Origin: Dichetophora obliterata
Taxonomy: Eukaryota; Arthropoda; Insecta; Diptera; Sciomyzidae
Length of the DNA: 64,000 nucleotides
Direction: 5' to 3'
Assembly (NCBI GenBank): GCA_963920525.1
Contig: OY986435.1
Span: 228,127,793-228,191,792 of the forward strand
Below, piece by piece: positions 35,708 to 48,344 of the stretch; the stretch's first letter is position 1, and every line of letters starts with the position of its first letter. The notes below the pieces were generated by a model. The model did no database searches, was not told the origin of the DNA, and saw only the letters and a list, made by a program, of their open reading frames with translations. The translations under genes were made by a program, and so were the position numbers.

Positions 35708-37924
35708 CCAAAGATTATATTATATAAAGATGTGCCACGCAGAACATTAAAAAATAATAAATATTTTTCAGGTCAATAAGTAAGCTTTTGTGAGCGCGAT
35801 GAAAAAGCTTTCTTGAGAGAAAAGTTTCCAACGTTTGCATGCACATTCTCTCTGCAATGCTCTTTCACTCTTCACTCCACAATGCTTCACAGCATAGATC
35901 ACCATGCAGTGTTTTTTCATAGCTAGCGAGAGTAGTGAACTTTTATGTTGTAATTGTTTTTTCCCTTGTTGTTGTTGGAGCCAAGCAGTTGTGATCTCTG
36001 CTTGACAGCAACAAATGTTTTTGTTTGTTTGCATTATTTTCATAATGATTTCCTTATTTTGTGCGAAGCAGATTTTTCTTATTCACTGCTTGCTTTTAAT
36101 ATTGACTATCTTTGATTGACTATCAGCTAGAGCAGTAAAATCTGCATATATATTCAGAATCTTAAGGAAAACTGAATAACGACATACAAATCCATCCAAT
36201 GAATTCAAAATTGTTTATAAATAAAATTTTTAATTCGCATTGAATTTTAAAAAAATGATTAGTAATTAATTTCAATTAATTTTTTTTTGTTATTCAGAGT
36301 AATTTATTATTTTTTTATTCATATGAATGCTATTTACAAAGATTGCAATTCTAAAAGAGTTTAAAATTTTTCAATAATTAATTTTTTGTACATTATTATT
36401 TTTTGATACATTGCCTATTCATGTGTTATTCAATATTAATTTTAAAATCATTATTAATTTTTTATTTATTATTAATTTGGTTCATTATTTAAAAGTGAAT
36501 AACGAGATTTTTTTTTCATTTTATTTATTATTCAAAAGTGAATGAAAAATTAGAAGTGAATACGAAATTTATAATGAATAAAATATTAATAACGGGTAAA
36601 AAAATTAATAAAAAATTTAATAGCGAACATTTTATTCATAAAATAGTAGTGAATAGCAAAATGTTTATTCATTGTATTTTTTATTTAAAAGTGAATAATA
36701 AATTAATAACAGTGGTAAACAATTTAAAAAAAAGTTTGCGCAACGTAAACGACATTGCTAGTTCGATTAAGTATTTTTTCTAGATAATAAAAATCATTAA
36801 GACTTTTGCAGGTTGGTACGAATTTTTTTAGAACAATTTTTCGACTGTTTTTGTAGACATTTTCTGAATACTTTATTTGTGAAAGAGTTTAAAATATACC
36901 ATTTATTTAACATTTCCCCCATATTAAAGTGCGCAAAAACTTTTACTTTGTTGTTAAAAAAATATTTCAACGAAAATATTGAGGTTGGATATTTACGTAT
37001 TTCGGTTGTAGTAAAAATACTCAAAATTACCTGCATCAAAGTCCACGTGGTGAGCTCGTACATAACAAATTCTTCAGACTTTAAAAACCCAATTATCGTA
37101 TATTTAACTAAAGATTTTGTTTACAAACAATAGCTGCGTTCCATTCGCTTCAAAACAATACAGATTATTTTTTTTACATGCAAAACAAAAACAAAAATAA
37201 TAATCCTATATCAAATAGTATTATTTTTGCTATCCATATAAAATTGTGATATAGCCTTTAAAAAATTTGAGACACAGGTGCCGCACCTGTGTATTGACTA
37301 TTAGGAAGACATGACAGCTACCTATTTTCTCACGAGCTGTGATCATCGAATGTTAAACAAAAGAAAACAAAACAAACTGCGTTTGTCACACACATTGGAC
37401 GCATTCAGCGGATCCAAAAATTGCACTTAAATTATTTATATAATTGCATAATATTAATAAATAAATTAAATTATTTACAATTTTTCTGACGTTTAGAGTA
37501 AGACACATTCAGAGAAAAATATCGTTCACTAAGGTATCGCTACCACAATAGTTCACAACAGTTTTGAACGACACATGTTCTCATGACACCTAATAGTTAT
37601 TGTATCATGACTGCTTGTTTGAATTTAACTGTGGCTGCAACGGTAGTGCCCTCTACAAGTCGTTTTTCTTGCCGTTCCTTTGAGAAAATTTGCTATCGCG
37701 ATTATATTAAGGCGAAAGGAACGCAGCTATTGTTCTTAGTGTTTTTAGCTAAATTTAAAAATCCCTTAACCGCAATTTTACGTTATAATAGGATTTGCAA
37801 CACTGTAAACTCTTTGAAATGAGTAAAATAACAGAAATAACGTTAACAAAAATACGTCAAAAATAAATCAAAACAAAACAACGAAATCTTCGCGCTGGTA
37901 TATAACTAACTGAAACACTGTGTG
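35708..37924. other. No gene recognised
   Basis: AT-rich. 36490-36700 has scattered AAAAGTGAATAA words. Frames of 79-106 codons on both strands overlap and have no homology. Confidence 0.5.
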
Positions 37925-38345
37925 TTGCTACCACGCCCCCGTTACCAAACGCCCATAACATGCTATCAGTGAAACGGCAAAGTGTAAATTGTGGTCGAGT
38001 ACCGAATTCCGAGGCTGTGCGGCCACCTCTAATTCCAAGGCTATTCAATATCAAAAATTTCAATTGTGTGGGAGGAGTAACGCCCACAAAATGTTATCAG
38101 TGAAACGTGTAAATTGTAGTCGAATACCGAATTGCGAGGCTATGCAGCCTATAACTCCAAAGCAATTCGATATCGCAAATTTGGGTGGTGTAGACGGTGC
38201 CACGCCCCTTGCCCAACGCCAATCACATGTTATAAGGGAAACACTACTTGTAAATTGTGGTCGAATACCGAATTCTGAGGCTTTTTGAAATATAATTATA
38301 AAGCTATCCGATATCGCATATTTCGCCTGTATAGGAGGTAATTTT
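37925..38345. repeat. Three ~130-bp tandem repeats
   Basis: Units share ATGTTATCAGTGAAAC (near 37960, 38091 and 38227), TGTAAATTGTGGTCGA, ATACCGAATTCYGAGGC and CAATTCGATATCGCAAATTT, followed by a GGGNGGNGTNACGCCC stretch. The three units have drifted from each other. Minus- and plus-strand frames of about 100 codons are repeat translations. Confidence 0.88.
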
Positions 38346-38580
38346 GAGTAATAACCATATTTTTTAAACTCTTTCACAAATGTAGTATTAAGAAAATTTA
38401 TACAAAAATCGTTCCATCAATACAAATGATAGCTTAAATGAAAAAATACTTTTGAAGTTATAAGATCATAACTGGGGACGTATTTTTCAAAACTTAAAAA
38501 AATCGAAAAAATCTTTGAAAATTCTTCAATTTTTTTCGAATTGCATTCGTTCTATAATGCTCTTACAATTTAACATAAAG

Positions 38581-41071
38581 TCTATATTAATAAAACTTAT
38601 TTTCTGGTTTGTTTGTTTAATTAACATTTATACAAATCTAAATGGCTTAACGAACTTTGCTCAATTTGAGTTCACATATTGTGTGTATCCTAGATTAGAT
38701 TGTAACATACTTAGTTTTGATCACGCTCATTCCTCTCATTTTCACTAACGTAAGTTTTGAAAATCTTTCTTGAAAAAATTTTTTCGCAAATAAATTTAAA
38801 AAATTTCAGAAATTTTAATACCAAAAACATTCACATATCTTTAGAATTTCAGAAATTTTTGTACAACGACTTTTTCATAAAACATCGTTCCCCAAGAATG
38901 AGAAACAACGACATGAAAATCAAAACTTTGACTTTCGATGCAAATATATCCGCTATTTTTAAATATATTTCATTCAAATTTTTTTGATCAAAGTTTTAAT
39001 AAAAGCACTTTCCAAAAATAGTTTCAACTGTAGCGTTAGGCCAGAGAATATATTCTTCAATTTTTTTTTCAAAAACGGTCCAAAATATTGAATTTTTACT
39101 CAAGAAATGATTAAAAGAATGTTTTTGTTGTAAAAATAAGAACAATTGAAAATTGCATTTCTGAGTAATTTTCATAAAGAAAAGCATGCATTTGCAATAA
39201 TATAATAAATATATATAAAAGTAGTTAAATAAAAAAATTTTTCCGCAAAAAAACAACTTAAAAAATGTTGCATACAACATTAAACGCGGCTAAGCTTCAA
39301 CTGATGGAATCGCCCTTACAATAATATAACACTAAAAATATCATGTGGCAAAACAGCAAAAAAAACCACGTCAACACACAAAATATACCTAGATTATGTC
39401 ATCTTTATGATATTATAATCATGAAATTATATAACAAAAAGATAAGAGATAATGCAAAAAGATATAATAGCTTTAAATTATATAATGTTCGTAGGGTAGT
39501 TTAGTAAAAAAATGCCCACATTTTTAAAGTAAAACCTAATTAAATTCTGCTACATTTTGTTGGCAGCTTCATCGTTTTTTCAGATGTTTCGTGCATCAAA
39601 TCTTTGCATAACATTTCTATTGCTTTTCAATATTCTCTCGCTCTCAAAAGCTTTAAATCGTTCGCTCGTTGACTCTCATAAAGCTTTTATGTGGATTTAT
39701 GATAAATCCACATTCAAATTTTACTGTGCCACTTGCTTGTATGGTGGTGGCACATCTTTCTATTATATTATCTCTGGTCCAACTTAAAGTCATTAAAACT
39801 TTGTGCATTACAGTGGACAATTTTTAGACCTGGGTGCTGTTTACTCATAACTTCAATTACAGTTTTATGATTATCGTAAGCGCTACGATCAGAGCCATCT
39901 TCACTAGTCATTAAAGATTATATAGTTTAGGATAATGACCAAAAGCATTTAAAGTTAAGATATATGCATAGTAAGAATAGAAAATTTGATAGTGCTAAAA
40001 TAAAGATAAAGAAGAGAAACTTATAACTAAAAACAATATTTGAAATAAAAAACAAATATATAAAGATATGCCATAAAACAAATCAGACATAATCAGCAGC
40101 GCCACCAGATAAAGATTACAGCTCACCAAGGTTGGAAATTTTAATACCTTCATCACCCTTTTGTAGTCTGACATAAACGCATCCGCGGTAACTAAAAGCA
40201 TTGTAAATTTGTTTAGTTCGTTTGAGGGCGATAGCAGCATGCAGAAGTTTTTTGGTTTCGGCTGCAAGGCTCTCATGTAGGAATACATTGTTGTCTGATT
40301 CAAGCCAGGCGTCTAAGATTTACAGCTTTTTTTGCCTGTCTGCGGTTATCACCATGGACCTTGAGGGCACGGTTTCGGTCAAAAGAAGTATACAATTTGA
40401 TGATGACGATGTTATTGTTATTAGACCTTTGAAGTTTAAAGGAGAGCATGTTTTATTGTCAAGAATCCCGATGATCCCAACAGATTCTCCAATTGTATTT
40501 AAACGCTTACAATTCCCAATATGTCTAGCAAATGCAATGACTATCAACAAATCTCAAGGCCAGTCAATATAAGTCTGCGGCTTAGATTTAGAAAATTTAT
40601 ACCTCGCTCAAGGTCAATTTATATAGACTGCTTAAGAGTTAGTAAGCCCAATGATTTGTTTGTATACGCCGAAAATGGAGGAACAAAAAATATTGTGCAC
40701 CCGTTGGCTTTACAATAAACAATAATTTACCAAGATCAGACGAACAATGTTAAATAATGCATTTTAAATTTAAAAGCATATCAAAAGAAATCTTAGAATA
40801 AAAAAAAATTTTAATTAATGATATTCATACGCCCCGATGTACAATGGTTTGTGCTTGATTAACAAAATTAGAAGGGTTTGTTTGTTTTGTTATTTGAAAA
40901 ATTACACTATTTGTAATCAAAACTGTTGCTTGATGATTATTTTGAGAAAAACTGTATTTAATCTAGAACAACAAAAACACTATCTTAAAATATATATACC
41001 AAATAGCATGATCATTTGTGTATAGCAGTAAGGGGGTCTGTGGCAGGACAACGCCTACCCGGGTATACTAG
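38581..41071 (+). mobile_element. Helitron carrying a helicase C-terminus
   Basis: The left end TCTATATTAATAAAACTTAT followed by TTTG runs and CAAATCTAAATGGC matches the 5' end of the copies at 42505 and 47434, with colinear homology to about 39210. The right end is GGGTATACTAG|T at 41061-41071, the CTAG|T end of Helitrons. The enclosed helicase fragment supports this. Neither a complete Rep nor a full helicase is present. Middle parts (39290-40300) are not recognised. Confidence 0.68.
40345..40718 (+). pseudogene. Helitron Pif1-type helicase, C-terminal fragment
   Basis: Contains LLSRIPMIPTDSPIVFKRLQ, FPICLANAMTINKSQGQSI (motif V; the conserved AMTINKSQGQ is intact), a stop at 40570-40572 in place of the residue after SI, then VCGLDLENLYLAQGQFI (motif VI region; AQGQFI for HGQLYVACSR, so the arginine is lost) and SKPNDLFVYAENGGTKNI. 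The 116-codon frame opening at 40222 begins in unrelated sequence. Helicase activity would need the deleted N-terminal half, so this copy is dead. Confidence 0.85.
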
Positions 41072-42437
41072 TATTGAATTGAAAGCAAAAGTTTTTATAA
41101 ATTTAATTGCAACAATGACGCTGTTGTCACAAATGTGTTCCGTATTTGAAAACGAAATGACCCATCAAAGTTCTTGACATTGAGCTCAAAAGGATTGGCG
41201 TAGTGCTGTAATATATTAACTCCTTGCCAATACAGAACGAATAAACCTAATTTTATACTTTTTCTACCAAATAGAAAAATAAATTAAAATCATTTAAGAG
41301 TATTATTTAACATCACTCAAATAATTTAAATATTCTAAACACCTACACAATTCACAAATAAAATTTTTTTTCTTCTTTGGGTTAGGCTACGAATGCATCT
41401 TTATATCATGCAAAGGCTGCTCACTTTCAATGCGTCATACTTGCTCGTGACATACAGACAGGCACGCTATAGAACAAGCAATGACATCGAACTAGGTCAC
41501 TCGCACGTTAAGTGAAGAAAAAAAAAACTAAAAATGTGCACGTAAAACGTAAGCAATAGAAAGCAGCAATGTACAAGGTATGAAAAGACGCAACGAAAAT
41601 CTTTACACAGCAATAGAACAAAGAATAAAACATGATAATTTTTATCACAACAACCAGCAGCTTTACTATCATCATCACATCATCTGAACTGCCAACCGTT
41701 GTTTTTCTCTGCATTCGACTGTGCCCAACAACTGGCGAGTCGCTTGCCAACGCCACAATAAAATATAAATTTGTTTGAGCGAAGGGCTAAAAGTGCGTCA
41801 TCAGTGGCCACGATTTGAGAAAAAAACAACACTTTATGCTCATTCAAAACCGTCGATATTCAGCCATGATACGCCTCATTCATATTGAGACGAACCACAG
41901 AAGCACAGCAGCTGTAAGCAGCTTTATGCTTAACGTGCAAACCGAACAATAAACAATGTGCAGAAAATAGAAGACAACATGTTAAGACAGAGAAAAATAG
42001 TTTAAAGAAATATCAAATAAAAGCACGTTAACGATAACACGTTCAAACAATCTAAAAAAAAAGTAATTTCTAGCTTATAGCCAAGTTTAAGGCATAAGTA
42101 AAAAATATTTTTACACGAGATGGAAAAAAGTTTTGATAGACACATGGTCAAGCAGACAAACAAACAGATAGACTCCTAGCAAAAACTTAAAGCACGTCAT
42201 TTAAGATGCCTTGAAATAATAATTATTTACGTTTTTTTTTATTGTATTAAAAAATTTTCGTATATAAAGTGATTGCAAGTCTTGTTAATTTGCGAATATG
42301 AATAAATGATAGTATTTAGAAAATTGCTCTATTTGTGGTTTAAGATTCTGTTATATAAGTACAGATAGATAGATAAAATTGAAAACAAATCCGAAGATTA
42401 TTTTAAAAACAAAATACAAAAAATATATACACTCCGC
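41072..42437. other. No gene recognised
   Basis: AT-rich with no named homology. Confidence 0.45.
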
Positions 42438-42504
42438 GACAGAAAGATGGCACATTGGAATTTTTTTAAATTTTATTGAAAGCAACTAAAATTAAAAATT
42501 TGTA
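42438..42504 (+). repeat. Repeat flanking Helitron 1, copy 1 of 2
   Basis: CGACAGAAAGATGGCACA...GAAAGCAACTAAAATTAAAAA...TTTGTA parallels 45179-45246 (CGACAAAAAGATAGCACACT...AAAAGCAAAAAATTA...TTTGTATA) in the same orientation. The two stretches lie just before each Helitron border. Origin unknown; ACTCCGCGACAGAAAGATGG is reminiscent of DNA transposon ends. Confidence 0.5.
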
Positions 42505-45073
42505 TCTATAGTAATAAAACTCATTTTCTGTTTGTTTGTTTGTTTGTTTGTTTGTTTGTTTGGCCTTTATACAAATCTAAACGGCTCAACGGATTTTGCT
42601 CAAACTAAGTAAACATATTAAGTGCATCCCAACTTAAAATGTTACATACTTAGTTTTCGCCACGCCCCCTCTGAAATTTTTCAACTAACGGTAATTCTGT
42701 TATTATAATACTTTTTAGTGTCAAAGTTTTTTTGTATTTAATTCTAAAAAATTTCTGTTATTTTGACATCAAAAACATTCACATATTTTTAAAATTGGAG
42801 AAATTTTCATTACAATGACTTTTTCATAAAACATCGTTGCCTAAGCATGATACATGCTACAGGTAAAGTATTCCCGGCGCAACAAACAAAATTTACTGCG
42901 CACCTCGTCATCGGTGCTCGTCAAATGTGACACTTGATGAATACATTCAAAAGAAAATGTAGAAAAGTGACGAAGATAGCAAAATGAAAACGAACATAAG
43001 TCAAAATTCTGTCAAGCACATCAAGCAACGTAGCCGCTTTTTGTGTAAATCGGTAAAAAGGGGAAAAAGTACCCCTACAAAATATGCAAATTTTTCTTCA
43101 CAAACAGTACTAAAAAATATATTTACTTTATTTTGGACATGAGCTTTATAAAACAATATTTATTTCATATCAGTAAAACAAGTTTTCATAAGAAAATGTA
43201 GAAATTTTAAAATCTTTATACCCTATGAATAAATTGTGACTACGTTTTAACCAAGGAGCACCTTGCACGTCACAGCAAAGATGGCGGACATGCGCAATAC
43301 TTTATCTGTAGTTCTTTGTATCATGTTGCCTAAGAAAGAGGAAAAAACGACATGAAAATCAAAGTTTGGTCTTTCGATGCAAATATCTCCGCTGTCCATT
43401 AATATATTTCATTCAAATTTTTTTGTTCAAAAATTCAATAAAATCACTTTACAAAAATAGGTTGAACTAAGTCAGTGTATATATGTTTTATGATGATGTC
43501 AAAAAAAGGTCCAAAATATTGACTTTTTACTCAAAAAATGACTCAAAAATTGTTGTTGTTGTAAAAATGAAATCAATTAAAAATTTCACATCTGGCTACC
43601 TTTCATAAGACATAGCATTTATTTGCAAAAATTCTTCCAGCTAAGCGCAAACATTATTTTACTGTTTTTGTCATCAAAGCAACAAGGTACCCCCTTTGAT
43701 TTTTTTCGCGAAATTTATGTTTTCCAAAATGTTGTTTTTGTATTTTTTACAAAAAAATGAAGTCTCAAAAATAATTTATGTGAAAAAATTACCCCAATAT
43801 CTCTTTCCAATCAAAAGTTATGGCTAAAAATCTATTTTTTCATAACAGACTATTAATAAAACTGAGTTTTGTTTTAAAATTTTCTATATAATTTGAGCGT
43901 CTCCATTTATCTCTAAGAATGCAGTTCTGTGCAGTATTAAATCTTCCTTATAGTAAATCTACTTACTATTTGCCTCCCCACCCCCCGCCCCCTCTTATTA
44001 AATTTGTTTTGTTGTGATATCTCTCATTTTTCTCACTATTGTTTAACCGTTGTCTCTCAGTTCTTTATCAATGGTACTTTAAATGTTCTTTATATATAAC
44101 TATTTCATCGAAAAGATGACTGTGAATAAGAATGCTGTAAGAGTTAATTTATTCATGTTTAATGTGTTATTTGAACAATATTGTTGAAAGTCAAATTTCC
44201 ACGCCAACTAAATGTACCGACATATAAAAGACAGCGAAATTTTGACATTTAACTCTCCAATCATGGTTGTAAGCTTGGCTGCATTGAACAAATTTTTTGG
44301 TTCAATTGCGTACTAACCGAAAGTATGCTGAAAAGTATGCTGGAAAATATTATAAATTAGAAGTAAGTACTGCATTACTGACACGGTTCCAATAGTTTCG
44401 AAAAGTCGGTGACTGCTACTCAATTTAGTTCTTTTCGCACAAAGCGTAAACTTGCAGCAAATAATATAATGGCACTTCTTGCACTGTTCTTGCACTGTTC
44501 TTGCAGATTTTTCAGCTAGATTTATGTCGATCAACTGTTTACGTCGATAATATTGTAACAGTTTACTGTATATACCATAATAAAAATTAGAAAGTGACTG
44601 CTTTCTTAACTAACACCTTTTTGCTAATTTACATTAAGAAACGACTGTACAATTTTTCGTATAAAAAGAAATTCAGAAGATTTAAGAAATTGCATCAACT
44701 ATCAGAATCAATTCATATTAATTTTTAATTTAGAGACAATCCAATTGTTATTTTTCAACTGGAAAAACTACAAAAAAAAATAAGAAAGATTGGTGGCTAT
44801 TTTCCTTTTTTTTTTACAAATTTGCTTTTCATTAGCGAAGTGCAAGAAACATGCTTACCAGTAATCAGTAAATTCAGTTTAGAACTAAAAAACAGTTTTT
44901 GATTGTGAAAACAGTTTGGTAAATTTTTTTAACTAATATTTTTGTAGTGGTCTCAAACTTAAATTCAACATATTTTTACAAAATTCCAAAATTTAAAAAA
45001 ACATTTTATCGAGAAGTGTATATTAAAATGTTAACATAAATGACTCTCGAGTAACGCCGGGTATATCAGCTAG
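42505..45073 (+). mobile_element. Non-autonomous Helitron 1
   Basis: Inserted between A (42504) and T (45074), as expected for Helitrons. The 5' end TCTATAGTAATAAAACTCAT and the 3' end GGGTATATCAGCTAG are both present. No Rep/helicase. Subtracting the 480-bp MITE inside it leaves about 2.1 kb. The 5' 1.6 kb aligns with the complement of 45254-47434; the 3' third differs between them. It would need replicase from an autonomous relative. Confidence 0.78.
42846..43325. mobile_element. MITE with CATGATAC ends nested in Helitron 1
   Basis: TTGCCTAAG is directly repeated at 42837-42845 and 43326-43334. The ends, CATGATACATGCTACAGGTA and (complement of the right) CATGATACAAAGAACTACAG, form an inverted repeat of about 30 bp with a 4-base gap (both continue with TAAAGTATT). 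Other copies of the Helitron run through this site without the insert (38880-38910). The 8-9 bp duplication and CATGAT ends recall P-superfamily elements; Mutator-type is also possible. Noncoding. Confidence 0.8.
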
Positions 45074-45178
45074 TTTACTATAAAGTAATTAGATTTAAAA
45101 ATAAAATGAAAAATATAGAAATTTTATTTATAAATCGAACTTGTTGTTCAGAAAAAAACAAAAACATATTCAGTAGTA

Positions 45179-45246
45179 CGACAAAAAGATAGCACACTAT
45201 TATTCAAAAGCAAAAAATTATAAGAAATCAATTTTTAATTTGTATA
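45179..45246 (+). repeat. Repeat flanking Helitron 2, copy 2 of 2
   Basis: Second copy of the stretch at 42438-42504, in the 180-bp spacer between the two Helitrons. About 65 bp, diverged. Confidence 0.5.
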
Positions 45247-45253
45247 ATATAAA

Positions 45254-47434
45254 CTAGCTGATATACCCGGTGTTACTCGAGAGTCATTTATATAAACATT
45301 TTAATATACACTTCTCGATTAAATGTTTTTTTAATTCTCGAATAATGAAAAACCTGTTGAATTTTATTTTTAAGCTACCGTTAGAAAGGTAATTGAACGA
45401 ACTTTAATCCAAAAAAGTTTTGGAAAATTTTGTTGTTGGTGGTTCCATCTCTTGCAGTGAGCTAACTGAATTCAAAGAAGGGGTACGAAAAACATATTTT
45501 AAAAATTTAAAATTATTTTTATATTTACCTTATCTTACAGCTAGCAAAATTACCTTTTCAACAATATAAAAATTATGGTGGGACTCAATGCATCCTTGAG
45601 ATATGGACATTTTAACATCTGAACAAAGTTTTATATTAAAAAATATATTTAACTTTTTAAAAAAAAAATTTTAATGAAATATATTAAAAACAGCGGAGTA
45701 AAAATTTTGATTTTCATATAATTTTTTTCTCATTCTTAGCTTTTCTCATTCTTAGGATCACATCATCACATTTTCAAGCAAAGCAAAAACAACAAATGAT
45801 CCACCAAGTGAGCTGGATATTTGAATTGATCCAATTCTATGTTTTCAAGTGTTGAAAGCGCAACTGTGAAAGTAGACAACACTTAGCCGTTATTGACGGC
45901 TAGATGACGCTGCGACTGAAAAAACTGGCGGTACTGCATTATTTTACTTTTTAAAAGTTTGGTAGCAATAGCATTTTCGCAAAATATTTCGCAAAACTTC
46001 TCTGCTAGCTGCATAACATCAGATATTTTTCTGTATGCAGAAAATAGCGCCACCTGTCTGTAATCCCAAACGTGTGGGGTTAAATTTGAAGAGACTTTTG
46101 AAAAAACATTATTCAGCTATTCACCGCAAGGTGTATAGTATGTACCCACAGTTCTTAAAAATGTGGCGCCATCTATCTGTGAATTTAAAGCACACATCAA
46201 AACTAATGAAATAATTGTGCTGACCAGATGCCCATACGTTTTATTATATCGACATAAAGCTGAAACTGATTACATGAAAATATTAACTTTTACAGTATTC
46301 TTATTCACAGTCATCTTTTCGATAAAATTGTGATATATATACAACATTTAAAGTACCATTCAAAAAGAACTAAGTGACAACGGTGACACAATAGTGAGAA
46401 AAAATAGAGCCATCACAACAAAACAAATTTAACAGGAGGGGGCGGGGATGGGGAGGCAAAAAACTAAGCACAATAGATTACTATAAGGAAGATTTTAAAT
46501 AATCCAAAATGTTTGTAATACACAACTGCATTCTTAGAGATAAATGGGGACGTTAAAACTATATAAAGAATTTTAACACAAAACTCAGTTTTATTAATAG
46601 TATGAAAAATAGATTTTTAGCCATAACTTTCGATTGGAAAGATATATTGGGGTAAGTTTTTCACATAAATTATTTTTGAGACTTGACTTTTTTGTAAAAA
46701 ATATAAAAACAACATTTTGGAAAAAATAAATTTCGCGAAAAAAATTAAAGTTTTGATGACAAAAACAGTAAAATAATTTTTGCGCTTAGCTGGAAGAATT
46801 TTTGCAAATAAATGCTATGTCATATGAAAGGTAGCCAGATGTGCAATTTTTAATTGATTTCATTTTTACAACAAAAACAATTTTTGAGTCATTTTTTTGA
46901 GTAAAAAGTCAATATGTATTTTGAACCTTTTTTGATATAATTATAAAACACAGTTACACTGTTGCAACGGTACCGTTCAATCTACTTTTGTGAAGTGATT
47001 TTATTAAACTTTTGAGCAAAATAAATTTGAATGAAATATATAAATGGACAGCGGAGATATTTGCATCGAAAGACCAAACTTTTATTTTCATGTCTTTTTT
47101 TTCTCATTCTTAGGTACCGATGTTTTATGAAAAAGTCGTTGCACTGAAAATTTCTACAAATTTGAAGATATGTCAGTGTTTTTGATGTCAAAATAACAGA
47201 AATTTTTTGGAATAAAATACACAAAAAACTCCATTACTAAAAAGTATTCTAATAACAAAATTAGCGTTAGTTGAAAAATTTCTGAGAGGGCGTGGCAAAA
47301 ACTAAGTATGTAACATTTTAAGTTGGGATAGATTTAATATGTGTACCTAGTTTGAGCGAAATCCGTTCAGCCGTTTAGATTTGTATAAAGGCCAAACAAA
47401 CAAACAAACAGAAAATTAGTTTTATTACTATAGA
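45254..47434 (-). mobile_element. Non-autonomous Helitron 2, opposite orientation
   Basis: Minus-strand 5' end TCTATAGTAATAAAAC at 47434 and 3' end CTAG at 45254-45257; A and T flank it as expected (complement of T47435 and A45253). 2181 bp, noncoding. It faces Helitron 1 across 180 bp, giving an inverted repeat with arms of about 1.6 kb. The 80-codon frame at 46982-47224 is not conserved in the other copy. Confidence 0.78.
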
Positions 47435-48344
47435 TATTTTTGACACCTTAATGCTGCAAATTTAAAAAAATAACGGTTTTATCACTAACTTCTTTTTTTT
47501 TTTTTTTGAGCAAAATATTGCTCAAAATTATTATATTTGTATTGTTTCTAAAAGATAATTTACTTATCTTTCAAATGACTTGTGAATATTTTATATCTAT
47601 TAGATAATGGTAAAGATATAGATATTTCATTGAACAGATATTGTACCTAGAAAAAAAATTTTAAAAATCGATAACTCGATAACTTAAACCAATTTGAGCT
47701 GTTCACAAAGCTTAGAATTCGGTATACTTTAGCTTAGATACGGTATAAGGTCCTTGAAAAACCAAAGACATCGATTTTGGGCCAGCGCAGGGCAAATATA
47801 TATTCTTCCTCTTCTTCATCTCCACAGCTTCTGCAGAAGATGCTCAACATCTGAGTGTGTCTGCCGATCAGGCAGTGCCCCCCCGTAAGGACCCCTACCA
47901 TGGCACTAAAGTTTGGCGTTGTGTTACACTTCTTTCCCGTTAACTAGACATGAGTAACGCATCAAAAAATGCTGCACTGATACACCAACCCAAGCTCAGT
48001 TTACTGTATCAGCGTAATGTGTTAATGCAATTGCGTCACAACGTAGTTTGAAATGCTATCGGCCGATATCTTCACTGAGTATTAGCGCTTATCCGTCTAT
48101 TAGACCAGTTCATGGCATTGAGTTTGTATATTTTAGCGCTAATACTCGGTGAAGAAATGCGCTATATAAAATCTATATTAACAAGATGTTTGTCAGCGCA
48201 GGCTGTTTTGACTTGAATAGCTTGTTGCGTTATGTCGTCAATTTGCTGAATGCAGTGAGTTTTGTGGTGTAGTAGCAAGTTGTTCTTAGCGCAAGCGCAA
48301 CTTAGGAAAAATAAAAGGAGTCAAATAAAAAAATCCTGCAATAA
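47435..48344. other. No gene; one inverted repeat
   Basis: TTCACTGAGTATTAGCGCT at 48071-48089 faces its complement, with one mismatch, at 48135-48153, a hairpin with a 45-base loop. Around 47830-47900 a stretch with GTGTGTCTGCCGATCAGGCA is GC-richer and resembles the end of a retroelement, but I cannot name it. Confidence 0.5.

Noticed and set aside
37857..38377. Frames of 76-105 codons on both strands with similar proteins
   Set aside because: They are translations of the three ~130-bp tandem repeats; changes between units do not respect codon structure.
47820..47910. Possible retroelement tail with a TGCCGATCAGGCAG phrase
   Set aside because: No readable protein or tail; not enough to name.
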